This document shows, piece after piece, positions 1 to 11,700 of a stretch of DNA of 64,000 bases. Origin of the DNA: Nymphalis io (taxonomy: Eukaryota; Arthropoda; Insecta; Lepidoptera; Nymphalidae); assembly GCF_905147045.1 (NCBI RefSeq), contig NC_065898.1:4402001-4466000 (forward strand), given 5' to 3'. The number at the start of each line of letters is the position of its first letter. Position 1 is the stretch's first letter. The notes beneath the pieces were generated by a model, which did not search any database, had not been told where the DNA came from, and saw only the letters and a list, made by a program, of their open reading frames with translations. The position numbers and the translations under genes are program-made.

Positions 1-104
1 CTAATAAAACTTTTTCAATTAATAATAATAAATAACAGATATTATGCAAAATACGTATCTGTATATATTTAAATTTAAAATAAATTAAATTTATATAAAA
101 TAAG

Positions 105-404
105 CTGAGATGGCCCTGTGGTAAGAACGCGTGAATCTTAACCGATGATCGTGGGTTCAAACCCGGGCAAGCACCACTGAATTTTCATGTGCTTAATTTG
201 CGATTATAATTCATCTCGTGCTTTACGGTGAAGGAAAACATCGTGAGGAAACCTGCATGTGTCTAATTTCACTGAAATTCTGCCACATGTGTATTCTACC
301 AAACCGCATTGGAGCAGCGTGGTGGAATAAGCTCCAAACCTTCTTCTCAAAAAGAGGAGAGGAGGCCTTTAGCCCAGCAGTGGGACATTCACAGGCTGTT
401 ACGG
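105..404 (+). mobile_element. Full-length tRNA-derived SINE (family A) with 9-bp target duplication
   Basis: The head reads like a tRNA with a pol III B box (GGTTCAAACCC) near 154-164. The body carries the block around GTGAGGAAACCTGCATGTG and the tail ends in CAGCAGTGGGACATTCACAGG. It is bounded by a direct repeat TAAAATAAG at 96-104 and 405-413, so the insertion looks complete. The same family recurs at 16776, 31076, 31678, 50088, 52547 and in worn copies elsewhere. It resembles the Metulj-type SINEs reported from nymphalid butterflies, but that name is from memory. The short reading frames across it are not genes. Confidence 0.85.
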
Positions 405-413
405 TAAAATAAG

Positions 414-2863
414 TAATGAATATAAGCATCAGCTGTTATTCTTATAAAAGAGTACCTCAGCCGGCTTACCTGCTGGTTGTTTGTAAAATGTTCAAAACTT
501 TTCAAAGCTTTACCTAATCTTATAAAACGACGATTCAAAATTGTTTATACTATTTTCATTTTGATTTTCGACATTATTATTTGAGAAAAAAATTAATAAT
601 CATAAAAGATATTTTTAATCCATACAATCGAATTTTAAGAGAATTTAAAGAGCATTTACTTCATTAATCTGAGACAGTACACCTAAATAAATATTTCATA
701 CTATCGTAACACGCCTATTGTGATTTTGACGGCGAAATAAATTATTAAGTCGCTGGTAAAAGCATCCAAACCTAAGCCTTATAATTTATTGGGTGATAAT
801 AATTGAACTCATCTGCTTACATAATATCGAGATCATTATGAAATATTCAGTGAGAACTCGTTACAGGATGGTATGTTTGTATGAGAAAAAGAACTCGATC
901 CATTAATCTTAATAAATTTTCGTTGCATTATTTTGCATTAATATGAATAAACCGCTCTTTGATAATGCCGTCTCGTTAATGATCTTGATATTAAACTAAT
1001 TTATGTTTTAGTCATAAATAGTTTTAGATGTTTTTTTTTAAATATAATTGCATGTTAGGACTTCCTTATTATGACCTGAAGATCAAATTTAAAGATTCTT
1101 ATTAAGTATTGTTTTATAGTATTGTATTGTATTTGTTATTAATTAAATAACAATTTTTTTTATTTATCATGAGATCTAAAGTATTACATTCATGCGTTAC
1201 TGCAGTGTATTCATACATATTAATATCTATAAATTCTCAAACCAAAAGAGATAAAAGTAGTTTTACAGCTTCGTAGCAAGTAAGATGGTAGAAACTCGAT
1301 CAGGCGTAACCTTAGTGGGAACGAAACGAAACACAAATTTTGCCTGCGAGTGAAAGGGATGACGAATCAGAAGGCTTTTACGGTAGAACGGGCAACACGC
1401 AGTGAAATGTGGGCCCGGCGCTTGACTTCTTTTTCGATCTCGCTTGAATAAATTGATTCTAAGATTTATCTTTTTCCTTTTAACTTACGACCATGGAGGT
1501 ATGATAATTCCATTTTACATTTTATTATTCCTTTTTTATTTTTTTAACAAAAATGTTTTTTTAAGATACGATAATATTTACATAAATAATATAAAATTCA
1601 GGAAACGCTAAGAAAACAATAGTTCATGCAAAAGCAATAAATAGTCAACGTTTTATTGTCCTCGGCGACTTTCATTTCAGTTGGTAACCATCAGATTCAT
1701 CGTAAATCTCAGAATAGCTAATCTCGTAAATTTTAGTAGTGTTGGACAAACATACTAACGTTGGTAAAATCTTTTAAGTACCTAACATTAAAACAAAAAA
1801 AAAAACAAACGCAGTCGTCAAAATCTGAAAAACTTGGACGGAACCCTGAACGTAATAATAGCTATTAAAACATGACAGGACAATTTATTATATTCCTAAT
1901 TATTATTTATCGGAGAATCAAGTTCTTTATAAATAACAGGTATTTTGAGCAATCGAAAGCAACATATCAAGTATAGACATTTATATCGTTTTTTGTATCC
2001 AAATCCGGTTGTCATTAACATTTTCTGATATCACCAGAAGCCAAGAACTATGCTATTCGGAATAAACTGTTGAATGATGCATAAGATACACAAATTAATT
2101 TACATAATGATAAAAAATAGGAAACAATCATTTATTATTAAAATTGTCGGTACTTCAAAGCATTCATTTAAAGCTTCATTATACAATTATCAAAATGTCG
2201 TAGATACTCGTAAATTAAAAAAATACATACCGTTAATAAGTTTTTGATATGATTAAAGATTGAGACTATTGATTTGAATAATATTTATTTATTAATTGTA
2301 AAATATAAACGAAAATTAGGATGATATCGTTGAAGTAACACAGGGTATCAAAAATGTAAACAAATTGTGAAGTGTCGCTGAAGCGTGGGTAGATTCGGTG
2401 AGAAATAATCTGTTTTTTATGCTAATGGTTAAGTAGAAACAATGTAGAGCTACTTAATTAAACATGTTTCTCGATCCATAAATCTAAATATTCAACACCT
2501 GCCTGCTCGCAAGTGCTGGTAAAGAGAACCGTACCTTCTTACGATCCATAAGTGAAAGCCGTAAAGATAAGAATCGACTTTAACTCTGCGCTTGTCGTTT
2601 TAAAAGCCTTACGGAATGAAATGCCTTATTATATATTTCATGTAGTAAATGACACATCGATAAAATTTATTTAATCCTTAATGTTAATAATGAAGCGCTT
2701 GTTTAATTAACATTTATAATAAATTGAACAAAGATCAACCTTATTGACTCGTCCAGTTGCAAGTTTATTTATATCGATAAGTTCAATAATGAAATTGTCA
2801 TATAACTTACATATTATTTTTAAATTTATTTGCATATTGCTAAAGTATTATCTTTTTTTTCAG
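414..2863. other. Non-coding upstream or 5' intronic sequence of bowl
   Basis: AT-rich sequence without a credible long reading frame. A GC-richer block at 1257-1440 stands out from the flanks. The segment ends in a pyrimidine run and CAG at 2863, which is the acceptor of the first bowl coding exon seen here. The 5' leader exon(s) and promoter of bowl must lie in this stretch or left of the window; I cannot fix them from sequence alone. Confidence 0.6.
1257..1498 (+). other. Candidate 5' leader exon end (donor at 1498/1499), uncertain
   Basis: A GC-richer block is followed by CGACCATGGAG and a donor-like GTATGA at 1499-1504. If it is spliced to the acceptor at 2864 the intron would be 1365 bp. 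The ATG at 1493 would then open an eight-codon frame including its stop, which closes with the TAA overlapping the presumed bowl ATG. The left edge is arbitrary. A single donor-like match is weak evidence by itself; transcript data are needed. Confidence 0.2.
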
Positions 2864-2881
2864 ATGAATCGTCATACGTAA
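2864..2881 (+). promoter_or_regulatory. Possible upstream ORF with stop-start (TAATG) overlap
   Basis: The exon begins exactly with ATG after the acceptor CAG. That ATG opens a five-codon frame (M N R H T) whose TAA at 2879-2881 shares its last A with the presumed bowl start ATG at 2881. Such an arrangement can permit termination-reinitiation and reduce translation of the main frame. The alternative is that an upstream exon enters in the bowl frame, which is open from 2830, and codes for an N-terminal extension, in which case the uORF is irrelevant. Confidence 0.35.
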
Positions 2882-3758
2882 TGTCTGACAACAGTGCAAC
2901 AGCAGTATCGCGGGCGTCTACACCTCGCCCTGTTACTGAAAGCCCTGTTACTACTCCTTTACGTTCAAGGCATGACCAGTTCCTCGCTAGTTCAGCTGAA
3001 AGAGCTCAAAGACCTACATCTAATGGTCGAAATCCTACCGGAAACTTCGAGTCACCGCCTTTACCTTATCACCGTCAGATAACGACGGGTTCCCTTCTAC
3101 CGTCTCATCGTGAAACTTCGGCATTTGTTCCCGTAGTTCCAACAAGAGCCATGCACCCTGTTATGTATCCTAATGAAATGCATCCTCCACTAATACCATC
3201 AGAAATTATCGAGCGTGAGAGAATGCTGGAGAGAGATCGCAGTGAATCAGCGAAAGGATCACCCGATAGGGTTTCGGGTAACTTTCCTAAAAGAAACTCA
3301 TTTGATTTAATGGCGATGATGGTCGAAAAAAGAAAAGAGGTGGCATTAAGAGAAGCAGCAGCAGCTATGCTTCTCCCTCACCATAGAACACCTTCTATCG
3401 ATGGAATGATATCCGATGGATCATCTCAGCCCCCAATTTATGGCCCACCCGGCGCCTTTCTAGGGGCGCCAGGTCCATCACCAACAGCTGGTAACAGCTT
3501 TACATTTCCCGGGGCTGGTTTATTTCCTCCAGGGGCTGGCCCTCATCAAATGCACCCACACCTAGACAGACGATTACTTCGCGCACCAGGCAGAGCCTCG
3601 AGACCGAAGAAGCAATTTATTTGTAAATTTTGTAATCGTCAATTCACAAAATCTTATAACCTGCTTATCCACGAGAGAACACACACCGATGAACGTCCTT
3701 ATTCCTGTGATATCTGCGGGAAGGCGTTCCGGAGACAGGACCACTTGCGTGATCACAG
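2881..3758 (+). CDS. bowl: Bowl-like Odd-skipped family zinc-finger protein, N-terminal exon (fingers 1 and first part of 2)
   Basis: First coding exon seen here of a nuclear C2H2 transcription factor. It encodes residues 1-292 plus two bases of codon 293 and is preceded by a good acceptor (TTTTTTTTCAG ending 2863). I start at ATG 2881 because it has G at -3 and no better ATG is visible; the frame stays open upstream, so an extra N-terminal exon is possible. The first 245 residues are low-complexity, Ser/Pro-rich, with RNSFDLMAMMVEKRKE near 152-167 and a Gly/Pro-rich run at 198-230. Finger 1 has Cys248, Cys251, His264, His268. Finger 2 begins at Cys276 and Cys279 and its first His is 292. The linker RTHTDERPY and the finger residues are typical of the Odd-skipped family. 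In Drosophila, finger 1 of Bowl mediates binding to Lines (family knowledge). The exon ends at a strong donor, CACAG/gtgagt. Confidence 0.88.
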
Positions 3759-3826
3759 GTGAGTCATGCATATTCATCTTATTGTTTACACTACCATATT
3801 TCATATTTATATGATACATAATTATA

Positions 3827-3885
3827 GACTTCATATTTCATATTCATTTTCGTATGACTTCATATTTCATATTTCATATTCATTG
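3827..3885. repeat. Short imperfect tandem repeat near the bowl donor
   Basis: Two imperfect copies of a unit beginning GACTTCATATTTCATATT (from about 3827 and about 3857), the second with an extra CATATTT step, lie about 70 bp inside the intron. Probably replication slippage; no function is implied. Confidence 0.6.
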
Positions 3886-6800
3886 GACTTTAATTTTCTA
3901 CGAGGCTGGTCATAGTAAGTATAGAGGCCCATTTTACATGCACGTAACTGGCAGCCGGTGTAACTCAAGTTGCAGATGTTAACCCGAGTGTGGCCGCATC
4001 CGCTCGGCTACTTGGAATTGAAATATTTATAAGTTTCTTAATCGTAGTTCAGGTTCTCGGAAATTTATCTATCTTGATTGAAGTGATATAAATAAACAGT
4101 AATGTGCTAAGATAAATGCCTGGTAACTTAATCAAGTTTAAGATTTTTTTAATTTCAACTACATTTTTTCCTTAAGATAAACTTTATAGCTACACAGAAT
4201 GACTTAAAGATTCGATATACATTTATTTAAATTAATATAATAGTGAGAGATTTTTTTAAATGGAAATAAACAATACAAAGCTACCCAATGCTATATTTCG
4301 TAGTTATAGAAAATATATCTTATGAAATATTTTTAATTACTTCAATATCGAGTTTTAAATTTAATTGAACAGTATTTGTTGCGTTCCCACAGCACTATTC
4401 AGTTGGTCATCTATAAAATATAGATTTATAGTTTCTATAAAAAAATCGAAGCGCTTTTTCTAATATCAAAAAAGAGTTAATTGGACTTTTTATTACAAGC
4501 TATTATTCAAATAGGATAGTATTTTGTGCTTCAGAAGATACTTTTAAATTGATCTGTACATTAATCAGTAACAAGAAGGAAAATGAATCTTAGAAGCTAT
4601 TCTTTTTAAACGCTTATAACTTTAATTAAAAAGTAATTCCGTCCGATTGTTTCGCATGAAATCTATAAATTATTTTTGGTAAATAATTATAAAGAGAAAC
4701 AAGAAATAGATAAACATCTATAGAATAATTGGTAAGTTATATCTTTTCGAATATGTTTTACTCACGACTATATCAAGTTTAAATTGCTTTCAATAAATTA
4801 TTCAAAATATTGCACAAGTCCTTCCAACTAATGTATATTCACAATCATTTTAATCCGATTAAAAGATACCAAAATAAATCCTATAAAATATAAGTTTTTT
4901 AAGCGTTCTTTTCGACTCGGGTCGACGGCTTTTGGGACGATTCATGTGATTTTATTGTACCATAAAAACTGGACAGACCTCCTTTCGTATCACATCTCAG
5001 AGTTAATCCTTCTAAATGACATTACTACTTTTCTTTAATGCATAGACGTTTAAAAAATAGTCTAAGCATAATTTTTTTTAAAAGACTTGGTTTATTATTG
5101 TCAAAGGCCAAAACTATGAGGCTTTAACTAGTATCACCTCTCTCATTTGAAACGTTTTGTTAAAACATTAATTATGTAAATGATTTGCTATGTATCTCTT
5201 TTACAGCGCTGTGCCAGCTTAACCTTTGTTACGGAACTATGATTTGTGTTTTTCTAAATGATAAAGTTGGTTTTATTACATTTTCAGGCGATTCGATTCG
5301 ATGGATTTTGATTTAGTTCTTATTGTGATGAAACAGAAAAAAAACATAAAAGAACTCTCAATCTAATGTATCGTTGTATGTGTACAAGTATAGCTCATAT
5401 ACGTCCATTTATCGAAAGCTTTTGTCTTTAAAGAAATACATTTAAGCATGCTAAGCTGTGCTAAGGCGATTTATTTATGTCATAACAATGAAAAATAAAT
5501 AAACTACAAAAAAAATTAAACCATACGTTATCTGAGTATCTTTCGTCGTCTGATTTCGTATTCATTACAAATTTAATTTAATATAATTAAAAAATAAAAC
5601 GAAAACAATTTAGATAATTATTAACTTTATTTCGTTTTAAAGTGTTTAAGTAAAAATAAATGAATTCTTATTAATGTGATTTGCTTAATGCCTAACATAC
5701 CTTTTATCAGTATTGTTGTTTTTTAATTAATGCATTAATGTTTTAGTGGTTAGTTTTTTTTTACAAATGCCATAATAATTAATAAAAAAAATCTAAATTC
5801 GAATATTCTTGTACGTTGGAACCATACGAACGTTCCAATTTCGTTATTTCCTTGGCAAGATATAAATTCAAATTTAGAATTCAGAAATCAATACATTAGT
5901 TAATTAAGAGTTTTTTATAATCCGTTTGTTCAATAAATCTCCAATTATAATACTCCCAAAGTAGAAATAATTTCCATAGCATCTTAGACTTAGTGATATT
6001 TGATGAAACTTAATGCTCGTCTGAGGTATTCGTCTCGCATTGAGTTACGCGTTTTTTCATCTCGATCTGTAATTAGTTTAGAATCTGATGACTCATCGGT
6101 TTCTATTGGTGTTTCGGTAATGGAAGTCGGGATTGATACGGTCCGCATATAAAATTAAAAGCCAATCTTCTTAAGTAATTTAACGTAACACTTTGTATAC
6201 GTTAATTTTTTCAGACGTTAAAAGTTTTCTAAATTTCACGTGAAAATTTGAATATATATTTTATTTTAAGAATTTAATATTTAACTTAAATTGTATGTTA
6301 ATGTTCTTCTAAATTATCTCTTATATCTCCCTTTTTATTTCAAATATTGTTTGATTATTGTTTTGATTGATTACATAATATATGACTTTAAAAATTTTAA
6401 TTCATCATTATTGTTTTTCTAACCTTACAACTAAAATTCTACGGGTCCATTAAATCGCCAAACTTTTTTTTATCTTTCAGAGTTGAATAGGCATTGACAA
6501 AAACTCAACTAGTTATTATCTGAGTAAAAACTGTTCTTTAATTAGGTAAAAAATATTCTTACTTAGAATAAAATTAACCAATACAAAAACCATACATTAC
6601 CTGTGAACTCGATTCACGAGTACTTAAAGTACCAAATTACTTTATTTTTGACACAAATCGATTTACACCGAAATATGAGCTCACATACCGTGCGTCATAA
6701 TTATGTGCAGTTACAATGTTTTTTGTCGCGCGTTATTATGTTATGATTGCCTTTATCATCGAGGTGCACCAAGCCTGCATAATATCAGGTTATTATACCC

Positions 6801-8597
6801 CAAGCTGTAATTAATTCTCCTCAAAGAAATATACATTCATGTACCGCCTTTGACCTGCCAAGGACATGAATCTTGCACGCTTGTTTAATGTTTCTGAGAA
6901 AAATCAGTATTCCGTCACGACTTTAACAAAAACTATAGCGAAAATATAACGAAAATAGTATACAATTATAAAATTATTGATCCAAAAAAATATCCAAGCA
7001 CCTCTTGAATACGAAATGAGAACTAACTGGCCTTACGTAAATAAATATGTCGAAACCGCATTTTTATCTGCTGTCGATCGGCGAAAGACGTATGATCAGC
7101 ATTTTTAACGGCAACTTTTAAAAAAAATCGATCTCGAAATAGCAGATTATTTTAGTACACAATCTTGTATTAACGAAAATATCGAAAATCAAGCATTAAA
7201 CGGAACGAAATCAATAATAGACAATACTATTTAAATAATCACGTATGATATCAAAAGAATTATAACTGATGTTTACTTAACTACATAATGTAAATATATT
7301 TCCAATCACATTAAATAATACTGTATTGCCACTCAATCATAAGAACATACTAATCAAGAGAGCGCTCAAAAATTCCACTATTAACAAGGCGTTGACGCCG
7401 TTCCCACCAGATGAGCTACGAACACTTAACGATACAAAAGTATTCACACTAAACCTGTACTTGTATAAACACGAGAACAAAAATGCAACATGTACCGGCA
7501 ATTTGATATAGGCAGCCGAGACCGAGCTATAGTAACATTAATTTGCTTGCAACCCAAGTAATTTCCTATGAAAAACTGGTTCTGGATGTATCTTATGAGA
7601 AACTAACTTGGATATAACTTCAAACCGTGCTTCAGTTTAAATTGCAATCTCTATTTCGCAATTTTTGTATTATAGCTTTTTAAATTTCAAATCATATTCG
7701 TGATATTAAATAACTAGTGATAGCTATGTGTAGCATATCCATAATTTCTTCAATTTCTCAAACATTTTCTAAAATTCTACATCCAATATATTTAATTTAA
7801 TGTATCTGTTTCTTGGTATCATCATTTTTATCATCAAAGTTTTTAACTAAACGGTAATGTGAAAACATTTTGTCCTCTGCAACCATATATTGTACGTCAC
7901 TTTATCTTTCAACCCATATGCAATTATGTCTCGTCCAAGACCACATATAATGGGGACCGGGCAAGCCTACTCGCTCGGTCCGATCGCTCAAGGGGCTGTA
8001 GCAAAAGGGATATCAAATTAATACTGAATCCATAATAAATCAAAGTGGGCAGGTGGATACGGTCCCAAGAGCAACATTTCGCCTACGGATATCTTTAGAA
8101 ATTATCATCTTCGACCAATACGATAATAACGCTGAACTTATTTCCTTACAAGACCAAAATTGGTAGGAATTGGTAGGAATGTATAATATTTGAATTATTT
8201 CGAACGATTCCATTGATTTTGGTTCGTGTATTCTCAAAAGCGACACGCAAATTTTATGTTATTAGTGTTGATTGTGGGTGTAAAATATTCCGAAGAAAAC
8301 ATTGTTTCCTTAATATTGCCATCTTTGTTACTATGAATTAAAATGAAATAAATTCTAACCGTCAATATATTAGCATACGCTTTAAATATTAATTACACGG
8401 TCAATTATATTCTTTAAAAAGATACAAATTACGCCTTTACACCGAAATGCAGTTATCACAAACATCTTACAAAAACACTTTGAATGGAAATAACATATTT
8501 AATTAATAAAATTTATTGCTATTGGTCATTAGAAGGTATGGCGTTGATTAGTCTAATCGTTGCTGGTTTCTATCATATAGATATGTAACCGAAAGCC

Positions 8598-8716
8598 GAT
8601 ATGGCCCAGTGATTATAACACGAGATTCTTAGGCTAATCTTAAGCACCAAACCATCGCCTAAAAAGAGACAAGGCCATAGTCCAGCTGTGGGTCATTTCC
8701 AGGATGTACTGTAGAT
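8598..8716 (+). mobile_element. Worn, deleted SINE family A copy
   Basis: Starts with a SINE A-like head (AGCCGATATGGCCCAGTG) and ends with a recognisable tail (CATAGTCCAGCTGTGGGTCATT). Most of the body is deleted and the B box is lost. Old insertion in the bowl intron. Confidence 0.55.
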
Positions 8717-11700
8717 ATGTATTGATGTGTTTGTGTTTAAAATAATCGTGACTGTTGCTGGAGAATAATTAGTTACGTATGCTCAGCGATTTCACAGCAT
8801 CTTATTGCATTTTGAAAGTTCTTTCGGACCATCTGGTTGCACAACATAGTATGCCATGTATAAGGTTTTGTAGGGCAAACATCTTACATATTAATTACGC
8901 CGTGACTTCCCGTGAACTTTGTTTCTGAAGATTTATCTATATCCTTCATAATTTCTATCGAAATGGTTTAATTTTTCGCAATTTAAACTCTACAGTCAAA
9001 ATATGTGTATATTTTACAAACAGAAATTTAGTTTTTTTTTTACCCTTAATTTGCCAGCGTTTGAGCGTTTACTTGCCTGATGTTAAGCATCGCCACGGTC
9101 TAGGATGTAACACGCTTGCCTAGTGTATTACATAACATCATATATATAATATTTGTACATATAGTAAGTAGTAAGTCATTAACCGGATTTTGTTACTTTA
9201 GTTTTAGTATTGTTATTTATTCTAAAATTTTACAATTTACAAAAAAGTCTTTTATCATTGTTACTCCAATTGCAAAAATAAATACAAACGAGACAAAGAA
9301 ACAGTATGTGTTACTGTTATGTAATCTCCTCACAGGATTGTTATTTTAACAACGTCAGAATGAGCGAAGCTTTAAATCATATTGTAAGGCGATCATGTAT
9401 CTAGATATATCATATTTTTTTGTATCAAATCTATTTTACAATATGCCATTAATATGTTACTAAACCACTAAGGACAGGTAGACGAATTATTCAAATTACG
9501 TCTGACGGTTGCGTGTGATTGCAAAAAGCTTTTTTGTCTCAAATTCCGAACCAATTAAATAAAACTCTTGCGTGATATTGATTCGAGATGTATTAATGAC
9601 GTATAGAAACGTCTGCGAAAATTTCCATTCTTTAAATAATATGAAAATATTGCATTTTTATTTTCGTTAAAACATTTCAAAAGTGCATGGAATGTGGTTT
9701 AATTTTATAACTTTTTTGAAACAGAATTATCGTTTTATTGCTGATATGGTCAGTCAAATGTTTTTTTTTGTTGTTATAGTTATAGTCATAGTCAAGATAT
9801 ATATTCAATTTAATCTTAAGCTTTATAGGTATTCGAAATATCATATATCCTTGACGAACACCAGCAAAAAAAAATCAACGTAATTTTTACTTATTCGAAC
9901 AATTGTTATTTGTAAACACCTTTCCGCGATCGTGTACCCCAAGGCGATAGAATCATTGGTTTTATAGAAACATTTTCCCGTGTAATGTTAATTAATGTTT
10001 TTAATTTTGCACTTGAATTTTTTTTCGTTATGTTGTCTGTTGTTATTGTCTCGCGGAAGCGTAACTAGCCCTATGTAATCTGTTAGAAGAGGTTACAAGT
10101 TTATGGACTATTTATGTCACAATTACTTATAATTATTCTTGAGATCTATGTTCATATGTATGTGTATACAGCACAAATGTATAATTATTTATCAATACTT
10201 ACACTGTATATTATAAAATACTCATATTAACATAAAAGTTTACAAAATTATATACATAATATTGATAATTAACTCGTAAATTACGACTTAAGATATACCT
10301 ATATATACTTAATATATAATGCAAGTATGTATTAAATGCAAAGGAAACATTTATTTTCAATTAAAAATCCCGATACGATCGCTTCCATTAATCATTCATC
10401 CGTAATCATTAATACAGGAGGTGGCCGTGAACCTTTCCAGTGGTTAATTTTATCTTTTAATGAAAATACGTGCTAATCTATAATTTCGCGTCAAATAATT
10501 TACACTAGATACAATTGTAGAATTATCTTTGAGCAAGCCAATTAATGTTTACTAATTAAAATTTCAAGATACAAAGTCTAGAAATTATAAATGTATTTTC
10601 AATTTTATTACAATTTAACAACAAGACTGTGTTCGAAATTCAAAAAAATTAACAGGTTATTTGAAACCAATCGCTTCATACTAATATCGTAAATGTGAAA
10701 GTGGGTTTGTTTGTTTGTTACGCTATTACGTCTTAAACAGTCAATCATCATGATATTTTGCACACACGTCGTCATGGGTACATAAAAAAAACAAAGGAAA
10801 CTTAACACTTGAATTTTCAGTGACCTTTATCCAACAATATTTTTTATTTGTACTGAAGTGAGTTCCAAGGAGTTTTAAATATAAGTAGGTTCGATAGGAT
10901 CCACATACCAAACCGAGACAACGAACTCATAGCGGCTTCAAAGTGACATGACAGTTTTGTTGAGTCGACATCAAACAACTTACAAGCGTACTTGAATGAA
11001 GCGTTTTTTTGGATTTGTATCGGTTTTACTGTATTATTTATTTGTTGTCAGCACTTGATTTTAGGAAAATGATTTTAAGTCTGTTTTGAAAATAGTAATA
11101 CGATTTTATATTTTTATTTAATTATTCGAACAACAAAATTGTTATTACTTTCATAACACGAATTGGTTTTATTATTATGGTAATGCAGACCATATGAGTT
11201 CGAACAATTGAAAATTCGAAATGTATATTGAATGTCATTAACTGAGTTAAGCCTATACTATCATTGCAAAGTAAATACATCTTTGATACTTACATTTTAA
11301 GATATAAATTTGCATGTATTAGCTTATCCGTGAACCAGCGTGGGATGACAAGATGTATGCTTATCGTCGATTTAGCATTTCTCTGCTACTTAATCCAGTT
11401 TTTAAAAGCCATTAAGCTTGTAGTAGCGATACGTATTTGGTACTGGTATTTTGAAACTACTTCGTGGTTTGTGGTCAAAAGGGTCGGTATCGCGTGTCTG
11501 GCACACGAGTGGTTTTATGTCCCTCGCCATGATACTCCAACCATATTGGTTGGTTTTAATTTGCACACGTTTATGTAAATCATAGAAGAGTTATATTTGA
11601 ACTAATTGGTTTCTCAAAACATAGCAATGATAAATGGATGGCATATTAGCTTTTCCGAGGAATATATAATTGTTAAAACGTGACGTTTTGAAGTTATAGA

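Noticed and set aside
223..429. Overlapping short reading frames on both strands at 218-429
   Set aside because: They lie within the full-length SINE A at 105-404 and have no protein features.
2772..2779. TATCGATA upstream of the bowl exon as a DREF promoter site
   Set aside because: The same octamer also occurs near 28865, 49669 and 53374, so a single match carries little weight.
3574..3834. 86-codon minus-strand frame across the bowl donor
   Set aside because: Antisense shadow of the zinc-finger exon.
11264..11578. 104-codon frame in the bowl intron
   Set aside because: No recognisable domain, poor start context, and no splice sites that would join it to the bowl frame; chance frame.
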